Source: Pseudomarimonas arenosa (GTDB lineage Bacteria; Pseudomonadota; Gammaproteobacteria; Xanthomonadales; Xanthomonadaceae). Taken from it: a stretch of 64,000 nucleotides of DNA. The notes beneath the pieces were generated by a model. The model was not told the origin of the DNA. It did not search any database and was given only the letters and a program-made list of their open reading frames with translations. Below, piece by piece: positions 47,525 to 55,167 of this stretch. The stretch spans positions 1 through 64,000 of the forward strand of contig NZ_JACYTR010000002.1 of NCBI RefSeq assembly GCF_014841215.1. Reading direction: 5' to 3'. Numbering within the stretch: position 1 is the stretch's first letter; every line of letters begins with the position of its first letter. Made by a program: the position numbers and the translations under genes.

Positions 47525-48036
47525 GAGTCACCTCCCTCACGGGTAAGTCGTATGCGCTGCGCAATATCGGAACCGGAGTGGCTCGACCACTGGTGGCTCC
47601 CTTGGTAGACGTACATGCCGACACCTTGAAAGCCTCGGCCGCCTTGAGCGAAGTTCGGCACGATGAGGGCAACGTGGCCCCTAAGAGCAATCATCGGATT
47701 CTCACGGTCCGAACGGCTCTGGCCCGCGCCGAAACGATGCGTGTGGACATCGGCGACCACGCTCAATCCTTTCCTGCCGCACAGCTCCCAGAGCTTGGCG
47801 AAGCTGGCGGCATTCAGTGACACGTAGTCGTTGCGCAGGGCATCGACCTGAAGCTGCTCATAAGGCAGGAACGCAGTCACGGTACGCAGGGCCTCCGTCT
47901 TCTTCCCCAGCAGGAATGCGCCGCTCTCGCGAACGCCTCCACCTTGGCGACGCAGATGCGCGAGCAGCTCCTCCCACAGACCTTGGCGGAGCTCAAGCAG
48001 CGGCGCAGACATAGTCGCGACTCTGCAGAAGTTCAT
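47521..48036 (-). CDS. JAMM/MPN deubiquitinase-like protein, BilC-like
   Basis: I start the gene at 48036 (MNFCRVATMSAPLLEL) because GGAGG lies eight bases upstream; MSAPLLEL at 48012 is an alternative. The JAMM metalloprotease signature is complete: the upstream glutamate in GGVRESGAFLLG, and VADVHTHRFGAGQSRSDREN with the H-x-H, S and D residues that bind and position zinc. It would trim or remove the ubiquitin-like protein. It overlaps the E2 gene by 44 bases and the E1 gene by four, so the core genes are tightly coupled. About 171 residues, usual for stand-alone bacterial JAB domains. Confidence 0.85.
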   Translation of the reverse strand: MNFCRVATMSAPLLELRQGLWEELLAHLRRQGGGVRESGAFLLGKKTEALRTVTAFLPYEQLQVDALRNDYVSLNAASFAKLWELCGRKGLSVVADVHTHRFGAGQSRSDRENPMIALRGHVALIVPNFAQGGRGFQGVGMYVYQGSHQWSSHSGSDIAQRIRLTREGGDS

Positions 48037-48451
48037 GGACCACCTCCAGGTAATGGCAGATGCCTTTGGCGGGGTTCCAGACAAGCTGGGGGTACTGCGT
48101 GACCCAACCGTCGTGCCCGACTAGGCTCTCGCGATCACAAGGGATGTACAGCGCGTCCCCGTTCTTCCACTCAGGCTTGAATGCCAACTGGATACGCTCG
48201 CCACCTCGAGGCCAACTATCGAACGCAAGCCGAGCGTTGGCCGTGGAATCCCAGAACGTGCCCGTCGGGGGTGAGGTGGGAAACCCGCTGCAGTTCAGCC
48301 GCAGCGTGTACTGGCGCCCGTCCCGTGCCGTGACACGAATGCGCAGGTACGGCCATTGCAGTTGTTCGAACTGCCAGCGGTTTCGGTCCTCGCCAGACAG
48401 GAAGCGCGCCGACGCAAGGTCGGCACGCAAGGCTTGCTCATCCGGTGCCAT
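47993..48451 (-). CDS. E2-like ubiquitin-conjugating protein, BilB-like
   Basis: The ATG at 48451 (MAPDEQALRADL) has GGGGG upstream and is 11 bases past the Ubl stop. The 152-residue protein fits a minimal E2 fold: an N-terminal helix, a beta meander (YLRIRVTARDGRQYTLRLNC), a proline-rich loop FPTSPPTGTFWD that recalls the YPxxPP of E2 enzymes, and a candidate catalytic cysteine in ALYIPCDRESLVGH. A C-terminal helix region (GICHYLEVVHELLQS) follows. It lacks the eukaryotic HPN motif, as many bacterial E2-like proteins do. The assignment rests on this pattern plus its place between Ubl and JAMM genes. Confidence 0.75.
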   Translation of the reverse strand: MAPDEQALRADLASARFLSGEDRNRWQFEQLQWPYLRIRVTARDGRQYTLRLNCSGFPTSPPTGTFWDSTANARLAFDSWPRGGERIQLAFKPEWKNGDALYIPCDRESLVGHDGWVTQYPQLVWNPAKGICHYLEVVHELLQSRDYVCAAA

Positions 48452-48462
48452 TTGACCCCCAC

Positions 48463-48972
48463 TCAGCCGTTGATGCGGTGCGCCGGCACCAGGTCGAACG
48501 TCAACGAGCATTGCGGGCACCGGGCCAGAGTGCCGATGTGGACATCCACGTCCGGCTGCTCGGTGGTCCCTGCCACCTGCAAGACGTGCTCGGCAATGTC
48601 GCCGGGCTCCATGCCCAGCTTGCGGCCCGCCCAGTTACGGACCCGGCCCACCGTGGTGGCGGGGCGGAACTTGCGGTGGACGGTTTCGTTGGCGAAGCGC
48701 ACATACACCTCCACGTGCTTGCAGCGGTGCAGGTGGATGCGGATGCCGTGGCCCTTCTTCAGGTCCCGGACGTGGGTGACCTCGGGTCGGTCCGCCTCTT
48801 CGTCATCGTATTGGTCGTCTTCTATGGAGAGCGAGAGTTCGGACACGTCGGTGCCGGCCGGGAGAAGTTCCAGGGCAGCGCCGTTGAGGTCGTGGAGGGT
48901 GGCGTCGTCGTCGACCTCAACGAACTGGACGTCGGAGAGGTATTCGGACTGAACATAGACGCGAATGGTCAT
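48463..48972 (-). CDS. Tandem ubiquitin-like protein (multiubiquitin/BilA-like)
   Basis: The 169-residue protein appears to contain two beta-grasp domains. Domain 1 is about residues 1-80 (TIRVYVQSEYLSDVQFVEVD ... LKKGHGIRIHLHRC). Domain 2 is about 84-169 (VEVYVRFANETVHRKFRPAT ... IAEHVLQVAGTTEQPDVDVH). The two-domain form recalls ISG15. The chain ends in HRING, so the C-terminal glycine is exposed and could be activated by E1 without trimming. An unusual CPQC pair sits near the C-terminus. A good AGGAG site precedes the ATG. It is the first core gene; 175 bases separate it from the helicase gene upstream. Confidence 0.8.
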   Translation of the reverse strand: MTIRVYVQSEYLSDVQFVEVDDDATLHDLNGAALELLPAGTDVSELSLSIEDDQYDDEEADRPEVTHVRDLKKGHGIRIHLHRCKHVEVYVRFANETVHRKFRPATTVGRVRNWAGRKLGMEPGDIAEHVLQVAGTTEQPDVDVHIGTLARCPQCSLTFDLVPAHRING

Positions 48973-49147
48973 TTCTGAGCTCCTTACTTGGCGAGCTGCG
49001 CGCTATGCGCTGCTCATGACAGGTAAGTCGTCAGTCGGTGCGAAAATCGGAACGAGCTGCTTGGTGTGGCAGCAGACGGTCGTGGGGAATAGCATGAGTT
49101 CCCGGTCCGTGTGCCTGGCACGGCGCGGCGAGAATTACTGGAGAGCG

Positions 49148-52100
49148 TCAGGCTGGGCAATACATGAAATGTCTGCACTTCGGACACGCCCACGGAGCGG
49201 GCTGAGCCTGAAAGTCGCCTGCCTTCAGCCCGTCTGCGACCGGAACGAGTACGAAGTCGTCCGGCAGTCTTCTGTACGGAAAAACGGTTTCGGTTGCCCC
49301 GTTGCTAAGCGAGTAGAGACTGCCCGTGAACGAGTACTCGCGATGGGCTTCGCTGAGGTACTTCAACACCCATTTCAGGGCAGTACGTTGCGCCGACACT
49401 TTCCCCGGCGGGTTCGTTCGTACGAACTCGATTGTGATAGCCGATCCTGACTGGCCAATACGATGCGGTGACACGACCAAGGGAAGTCCTGCGCAGGTCA
49501 CCCGGAAGGGTTTCGCCATCGCGGCGCGAGACGTACCCAACCAACTGCGCCCGGACGCCAGCAACTGGTCGGCGTAGGCCTTCAGGTACGGCAACGAGTC
49601 CCGAAGTTCGGGCCCGAACGAAGCGAGCACCCGCTCGACTTCGCTCGGGGGTTCACCGGGAACGGCGTCATGAAGTGCGAACAGTTCTCTCATGACAGCC
49701 CCCCCGACCAGAGTAGCCGGATGCAATCCGGCCGTGGGGCTGAGACCTCGCACCACGTCGTAGTAGTAGCGACGCGGGCAGGCCCGATACGTGAGGAAAC
49801 CTCCAAAATCGAAGGCATCAACGGACTGGGGCTGAATCGCTCCGGGAGTAGGCGGCGCCTTTGGCAGAACGAAGGTGCCCATGACCCGGTCCAGGAGATG
49901 AGCCGCTTTCGTTACCGCGGCGACGCACGCCGCGTTGTGTCGCGCCCGGGTCTCGTAAAGGATGAGATGTTTCTTGGCTCTCGAAAGCGCGACATAGAGC
50001 TTGTTGGACGCCTCGGTTTCAGCCTCGAAGTTGTCCCTGGGTACCACCGAATGCAGGAGCGAGCGCGGTACCAAGTCCGAATCATCAAGAACCCGAAAAT
50101 GCCAGGCGTCAACGTCCACCAGGTGGACGGCCTCGAACTCCAGGCCCTTGCTTTGGTGGATGGTCATGACAGCCACGGCATCCAAGCCGTCGGCTTCGGG
50201 TGGCGGCATGCGAAACTCGCGGTCGTCGCCAACCCGCAAGCGACGTCGCAGGCGGGTGATGAAGCTTCCGACGGTTTGATACGTGCGGCCCCCGTCCGGA
50301 GCGCGCAGGTAATAGATGAACTGCCACAGCGCCAGTCGGCGAGTGATGTCCAGAATGGTGTCGCCGGCCAGATGCGGTCGAAGAATGTCGGTCCTGTCAA
50401 AGAGCAGGATGCACACAACGTCCCAGGGTGAGCAGCCCGAGCTCAATCCGTGGAAGATCGTCGCCCACTGCTGCACCGCCGCCTGTCCCTGCAAAGACAG
50501 CCCCTCGGGGGTGGCCTGCAACCAAGACAGCGCGTCAGGCCGTCGGGTCTTGAGGCAGTCAATCAGGAACTCTAGGTCGTTTGGCGGCAGCTGCAATCCG
50601 GGTAGACGCGCGGCACGCACCAGACCGCTGCCAGAACGATCCACGAACAGCTGCAGCAATGCCAACAGGTCCTTGATTTCAGGACGATGGAAGATGTCGC
50701 CCAAGTGGAGCGCCGGCACGCCCGCTGCATTAAGAGCATCTGCGGCGTCTCCACAAGTGTCATGCATGCTGGCGAGTATCACTTGGTTGCGATAAGGCAC
50801 TCCCTGCGCATGAAGGCGCCGTACATTGCTCGCCAACTCCCCACGAACGATGTCGTTATTCGCACATTGGATATGCCGCGGCCGGACACCACTGGCGCCG
50901 CGTACGGGAGACACATCGTCCAGCGGTAGGACCATTTGCAGCGGATTGGCATCGCGACCGGTGTGCTCGAACACCTTCACGACCTCCGAGTAACTCCGTC
51001 GGTTCTCGTTGAGCGGGAATGTCTTGTGGTCCGGGAAGTCTTCGCCGAACGCCAGGATGTTGCGCATCGACGCGCCACGGAACCGGTAGATGGCCTGCCG
51101 TGCGTCACCCACGACCCACAAAGAGTCCGCGTGCTTGGCCAACGCCTGGACGAGCCGGGCGCTAGCGCGGTTCACATCCTGGTATTCATCGACGAGCACA
51201 TGCTTGAAGCGACCCACGCTAGCGAGGAACTTTGCGTGATCCTGGCTAAGGGCCAGTGCGGGCAGCATGACCAGGTCACCCATATCCACCAAGCCGCCAT
51301 CGGCTCGCAACCGCTCCTCATAGCAACGATAGAGCTTGACGATGTCGCGCTGCTTTTCCAGGGCAATACTGTCGGCCTGCGAAGCAGACAGTTCAACGGC
51401 CTGCGCGAAGGCATTCGCATCGGCAAGTTCGTCCTTGGCTCGCTGAATGGCGATCACGACCTGGTTCAGCCAGTCGAGGGGATCTCCCAGCGGACTGAAT
51501 GCACTGAGATTCAGGCCATAGATGTGCGGTTCGATCAGCGCAATCTGCGCCATTTTGTCGGCCACACCAAAAACGGAACGAAGGCCAAAGCGTTCGTGGT
51601 TCTTACGCAGGAACTCCAGCCCGAAGGCGTGAAAGGTACCTACCCAGATCTCATGGGCGTTCTCCACCCCTGCCAGCTGAAGGCGCTCTACCAGTTCACG
51701 GGCAGCCCGGTTCGAGAAGGTCAGCAGGAGCAATTCGCTCGGGTTGGCTCCCTGCGAAAGCAGGTGCTGCACGCGCATGAGCAACGTGGCCGTCTTGCCG
51801 GTTCCGGGCCCGGCGACCACAAGCGAAGCTTTTGCCTGCGACGTCGTCGCCTCAGTTTGCTCCTTGGTCGGGGTAATCGCCCCCAAGGTCTTGTCGGCCG
51901 CCGGACCATGGTCCGGCAGCAGCAGCCCATCCAAGAGTTGCTGGCGAACCAGCTCCAACGGCAAGCACAGGGTCTGTTGGATCCGGGTCGCGGTCCATCC
52001 TGCCAGAAACAAGGATCGGGCGAGTTCGCGCGGAAGCAAGAGCTCCCGAGCGAAGATGTTGGCCTGCAACTCCGCCCGTTCGCGGGCACCGTACGCCTCA

Positions 52101-52468
52101 ACCTTCTGGGCGCCGAACGTGTCGGCGTCGTCAGGCTTCAAGGTCGAATCAATCACCCTATGGCAACTGTCATGCTCCTCCGGGTGAAGCTTCCAATGCC
52201 CAAACTCATGGGCAATCAGGAACGAACGCTCCTCGCTCGGCACGTCGTTGCGGACAATAATCTGGCGGAACTTGCGCAGTAGTACCGCGTCGGCGCCACC
52301 AAGTGCTTTGTCAGCCGGGTGCGCAGGCGAGATATCGAAATCCTCTGCGTCCTCATGCGCGACGGCTTCGACGACGCGAGTCGAAACGAGCGCTGCTGAT
52401 GACAAGTCGCCAAACAGCGCGGTGCGCAGCTGTTTCGCGGCATCTCGAGCTCGATGGAAAGGGGTCAA
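49148..52468 (-). CDS. ImmA/IrrE metallopeptidase-UvrD helicase-RecB-like nuclease fusion
   Basis: The 1,106-residue protein starts with an M78 (ImmA/IrrE) peptidase domain: zinc site HEFGH at 87-91 and LQANIFARELLLP around 135-147. A superfamily 1 helicase follows: Walker A VVAGPGTGKTATLL (from 218), VLVDEYQDVNRA, WVVGDARQAIYRFRG, TIHQSKGLEFEAVHLVDV and YVALSRAKKHLILYE. The last 250 residues look like a Cas4/RecB-type domain with Fe-S cysteines in YRACPRRYYYD and CPKCRHFMYC. The expected D...DxK nuclease residues are not clear (IEFVRT in place of the usual acidic-x-K), so it may be inactive. It lies between the HTH/sigma genes and the ubiquitin-like operon. A nuclease-helicase controlled by regulated proteolysis is inferred. 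Confidence 0.85.
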   Translation of the reverse strand: MTPFHRARDAAKQLRTALFGDLSSAALVSTRVVEAVAHEDAEDFDISPAHPADKALGGADAVLLRKFRQIIVRNDVPSEERSFLIAHEFGHWKLHPEEHDSCHRVIDSTLKPDDADTFGAQKVEAYGARERAELQANIFARELLLPRELARSLFLAGWTATRIQQTLCLPLELVRQQLLDGLLLPDHGPAADKTLGAITPTKEQTEATTSQAKASLVVAGPGTGKTATLLMRVQHLLSQGANPSELLLLTFSNRAARELVERLQLAGVENAHEIWVGTFHAFGLEFLRKNHERFGLRSVFGVADKMAQIALIEPHIYGLNLSAFSPLGDPLDWLNQVVIAIQRAKDELADANAFAQAVELSASQADSIALEKQRDIVKLYRCYEERLRADGGLVDMGDLVMLPALALSQDHAKFLASVGRFKHVLVDEYQDVNRASARLVQALAKHADSLWVVGDARQAIYRFRGASMRNILAFGEDFPDHKTFPLNENRRSYSEVVKVFEHTGRDANPLQMVLPLDDVSPVRGASGVRPRHIQCANNDIVRGELASNVRRLHAQGVPYRNQVILASMHDTCGDAADALNAAGVPALHLGDIFHRPEIKDLLALLQLFVDRSGSGLVRAARLPGLQLPPNDLEFLIDCLKTRRPDALSWLQATPEGLSLQGQAAVQQWATIFHGLSSGCSPWDVVCILLFDRTDILRPHLAGDTILDITRRLALWQFIYYLRAPDGGRTYQTVGSFITRLRRRLRVGDDREFRMPPPEADGLDAVAVMTIHQSKGLEFEAVHLVDVDAWHFRVLDDSDLVPRSLLHSVVPRDNFEAETEASNKLYVALSRAKKHLILYETRARHNAACVAAVTKAAHLLDRVMGTFVLPKAPPTPGAIQPQSVDAFDFGGFLTYRACPRRYYYDVVRGLSPTAGLHPATLVGGAVMRELFALHDAVPGEPPSEVERVLASFGPELRDSLPYLKAYADQLLASGRSWLGTSRAAMAKPFRVTCAGLPLVVSPHRIGQSGSAITIEFVRTNPPGKVSAQRTALKWVLKYLSEAHREYSFTGSLYSLSNGATETVFPYRRLPDDFVLVPVADGLKAGDFQAQPAPWACPKCRHFMYCPA

Positions 52469-52474
52469 GAGCTA

Positions 52475-53101
52475 TCAGCCTCGGTGTTGAAGACTCAGTA
52501 GTCGCTTCTTCTCTTCTTCTGGAACTGGGAGAGAGCGAACGGCGCTCTCCCAAGTTTCCTCAGCTTGGTTATTTGGCTTATCAGAGGATTTGTAACTTCG
52601 CGCACCTGCCAGCCCCGGACTGAGCGCCTGACCAAGCGCCTCGATCGTGAGATTGAAATGTTCGGCCAATCTATCGAGAACGAAGCGAGGGACGTTTGGT
52701 ATTCGCTTGGTTAGAACCTTCTGCAAAAGCAGGGTTGATTCTCCAAGCTCAGCAGCTTTGGCCGCCCGCCGAAGCTTTCCTCCCGCCAAGCCTTCTATGG
52801 CTGCAGAAACAACATCGCAACTTGGCTTCGCATCGGCCTTGCGGTCGGCTTCGTGCAACAGATTAAGCACGAAGCTCTGAAGACGATTGACAGATACCTC
52901 GGACACCTCGTCCATAATTCTTGCAGGCTCTGGCGAAGCCGCATAAGCCGACCAAAGCGACGCGAACTCCATGATGTCCTCCCGATACTCGGGATGGGCT
53001 TGGCAGGCATTGAGCACCATAGTGGCGGAGGGTTTGTCGGCTGAGTAGAAGAACTCGTCGAGCACTTCCTCGAGCGACATCCTGCGGGCGGGCGTAGTCA
53101 T
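52475..53101 (-). CDS. HTH regulatory protein linked to the sigma factor and IrrE-type gene
   Basis: Starting at 53101 (MTTPARRMSLEEVLDEFFYS; ATGA overlap with the sigma gene), the 208-residue protein has an N-terminal helical half. An XRE-like DNA-binding segment sits around residues 105-155 (LRRAAKAAELGESTLLLQKV, FVLDRLAEHFNLTIEAL). XRE regulators paired with ImmA/IrrE peptidases are a known control device in which the peptidase cleaves the repressor. Here the peptidase domain is fused to the helicase six bases downstream. The N-terminal half could instead bind the sigma factor. Both roles are inferred from context. Confidence 0.65.
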   Translation of the reverse strand: MTTPARRMSLEEVLDEFFYSADKPSATMVLNACQAHPEYREDIMEFASLWSAYAASPEPARIMDEVSEVSVNRLQSFVLNLLHEADRKADAKPSCDVVSAAIEGLAGGKLRRAAKAAELGESTLLLQKVLTKRIPNVPRFVLDRLAEHFNLTIEALGQALSPGLAGARSYKSSDKPNNQAEETWESAVRSLPVPEEEKKRLLSLQHRG

Positions 53102-53799
53102 GGGGTGAACTCCTTGCAAATCTTGTCTAGCGCAGCATTCTTGTAGTTGTTGACTGTCCTCGGCGTAACACCCAGGGATGCCGCGATGTCCTTGACCGGC
53201 ATTTCCTCGACATACAGCATTACGTAGGTCGAAAGCTCCTGCTTGGTCAGGATTGCCTGCATGCGCCTAACAATCAGTGCGTGTTCCTGTTTCGTTGCCA
53301 AGACCACTTCTGGGTTCGGAGCTGGATCCGACCAGGAGTCGGGAACGTCTTCCGGCACTTGGTCCAGCGCATCTAGGCTGTCCTGGCACTTGCGCTTCTT
53401 GGCCAGAAGCCTTCTCTGAAAATCAATGGCACGGCGGGTAAACAATTGGCCGAAGTACTCTTCAGCATGCGCTGCGTCTTTAGGGCGGGCAACCAGGCAT
53501 TCCCAGACGAATTGGGAAATCTCCTCCGCGGCCTGGTCCAGGTTGTCGATGTTTCCTGGGTAGATGCCGCTTTGGACAGCAAATCCCTTGGACAAACGGA
53601 GAAGGCGTCTTGACAAAGCGGCCGAGAGTTGTCCGGCGCGCGCGCGGTCGCCACTGTCGTTTGCGCGGCGGAACAACCGGAACACTTGTTCGTGTTTGAC
53701 GAACTCCGTGTCGTTCTCCCAGTCAGTGAGAGCCAGCCGTGCATTCAGCGCCGTACTCGAGAGGGCTTCCAGGGTTGAATCAGGCTCTGGTGTATCCAT
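53098..53799 (-). CDS. Sigma-70-family (ECF-like) sigma factor
   Basis: The 233-residue protein has a long N-terminal extension, a region-2-like segment (EISQFVWECLVARPKDAAHA, YFGQLFTRRAIDFQRRLLAK) and a region 4 helix-turn-helix (LTKQELSTYVMLYVEEMPVK, IAASLGVTPRTVNNYKNAAL). It heads the gene train that runs to 45702. A sigma factor leading a defence-type operon would allow dedicated, inducible expression. The HTH gene overlaps its stop by four bases. Closest relatives by style are sigma-like proteins of accessory islands rather than stress ECFs. Confidence 0.75.
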   Translation of the reverse strand: MDTPEPDSTLEALSSTALNARLALTDWENDTEFVKHEQVFRLFRRANDSGDRARAGQLSAALSRRLLRLSKGFAVQSGIYPGNIDNLDQAAEEISQFVWECLVARPKDAAHAEEYFGQLFTRRAIDFQRRLLAKKRKCQDSLDALDQVPEDVPDSWSDPAPNPEVVLATKQEHALIVRRMQAILTKQELSTYVMLYVEEMPVKDIAASLGVTPRTVNNYKNAALDKICKEFTP

Positions 53800-54211
53800 T
53801 GTCCGTCCAGTTCGTCATGCCTAACGTCCCCTACCACGACGGGAACGGTCTTCGGTAGCTAAGTCGTTACGGCCGGTAGAACCCGGAAATCGCGGCCGCT
53901 GACCGTGAACGGATGAGTCTGCACCGGGCGGCCATATCCGGTGCGCGGCGCTTGCGAAGAGGCTTCATAAGTGGCCCCTGCTTCTAAGACAGTAGCCTGC
54001 GAGTCCACGCACCCTTCAGCACCCCAGATAACCCACCCTAATCGATTTGCGTTGACTTGCGCCCCTATAGGACAGGGCCGTCGCTCAAACATCAAGTGAA
54101 GTAATTCACACCCAGTACTTCCTTAGTCTGTCTGGCGCATATGCTTGCCAAACGAAGTGTTTTGCTTACAACAAAGTCTAGACCTAAGGCGCTCAGAATG
54201 GGGCGGCAGGC
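53800..54211. other. Regulatory gap upstream of the sigma/Ubl gene train
   Basis: These 412 bases lie upstream of the minus-strand train and also before the plus-strand fragment at 54212. They hold the CRP-like site at 54095-54110. A 78-codon minus frame (54095-53859) has no recognisable features and I do not call it. Promoters for the train should lie here; I cannot pick one with confidence. Confidence 0.5.
54095..54110. promoter_or_regulatory. CRP/Clp-like palindrome 2
   Basis: The minus strand reads TGTGA-ATTACT-TCACT, one base from the TGTGA-N6-TCACA consensus bound by CRP and by the xanthomonad homologue Clp. It is about 296 bases upstream of the sigma factor start (53799). The 23 bases at 54087-54109 match 21 of 23 at 44287-44309. 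Confidence 0.5.
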
Positions 54212-54748
54212 TTGCTTGACGCTGTTGTCGATGCCCCCAAAGGGGCAAGCGAGTTTATCGACATCGACGTCGATCGATGCATGAACATCGGAGTGCGTTA
54301 CGTGGTGGCCTGCATCAGCAACTACACGCGCCAGCCATTCTGCAACCTTCCCGAGTGTTTCGCCGGCTGGATGGCGCGGCACCACCCAGGTTCCGGCGAG
54401 CCCTACGAGCCGGCTACAGTGGTGGATCGCTTCGACGTGTCATCCGCCACCGAGTTCTGCCTGCCGATGGTGTTCGACCTGCAGGCACGCGAGATGATCT
54501 GGGCAGACATCGCCGTCAGCACGAGCCCGCAGTGGCAGAACAACGTCCACAACAACCTTGCCGGTGTCTCGTTGATGCTCCGGGCACTCACCCAGCTGCG
54601 CAAGCTCGACCTGCACACGCTGTTCGAGCTGCACGTGCGCGCTCGCGGCTCGTCCGTGGATAGTCTTGACGACGCCGATACGGTGTTCGCCGAGCACCAG
54701 GGAATCACGCCGATGGATCTGGACAGGATCTCTGCTGAATTCCTGTAG
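54212..54748 (+). pseudogene. C-terminal fragment resembling the TerD-related MXAN_6230/SCO0854 family
   Basis: The frame encodes 178 residues from a TTG: APKGASEFIDIDVDRC, VRYVVACISNYTRQPFCNLP, ECFAGWMARHHPGSGEPYEP, FCLPMVFDLQAREMIWADIA. This is the style of TerD-like stress domains found at the C-terminus of large MXAN_6230/SCO0854-type proteins. Those proteins are several hundred residues long, so everything upstream is missing and no good start or ribosome site exists. It is therefore probably a truncated remnant at the island edge. The family name is recalled from pattern and unverified. Confidence 0.5.
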
Positions 54749-55167
54749 TTGTATTCATCGCTAAGAGGATCGGTCGAATGACCGCTTCTGCCTGAGCTCG
54801 GTCCCTGCCTGCCAGTGGAACGGCTCGTTGATCTCCGAGTGGCGGAGTGCGACCCAAAGCAGTCGGTGGCTTTGAAGATTTCCAACGGTAGGAGAGCAGA
54901 CGTTCCAGCCGTGGCGCCATGGGTGTTGGCTCTATCCGCGTACGTCTGCACGCCTGCCATCGAAAGGCACGGCGGGGGCTCATGAACGGGCCGAGTCGTG
55001 CCGCATCATTGGAAAGTCGTGTCGAGCGTTGTCTCGGATTGCTTTTGAAATCTGACCAGCGGTGATTCTGCAGCGAACTCTAACGGCGAAGGTGTTTGGT
55101 TGGTCCGGATTAGATCTGACGTTGGCTTGGCGTCGAGCTCTTTGAGCTCTCAAGTATTAGGCGTGCA
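54749..55167. other. Intergenic region, no supported gene
   Basis: These 419 bases separate the accessory island from the signalling block. They contain a small palindrome near 54776-54800 (GACCGCTTCTGCCTGAGC...CGGTC) and only short frames without homology. The right border of the island may lie here, but no direct repeat or attachment site was found. Confidence 0.45.

Noticed and set aside
50936-52282. 448-codon frame on the plus strand
   Set aside because: Antisense to the M78-UvrD gene, which has all helicase motifs in order.
53819-53870. GCCTAAC upstream of the sigma gene as another attC site
   Set aside because: No complementary GTTAGGC-type box or inner arms within 150 bases; the match is isolated.
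53859-54095. 78-codon frame upstream of the sigma factor
   Set aside because: No family resemblance, no ribosome site, and it starts inside the CRP-like repeat.
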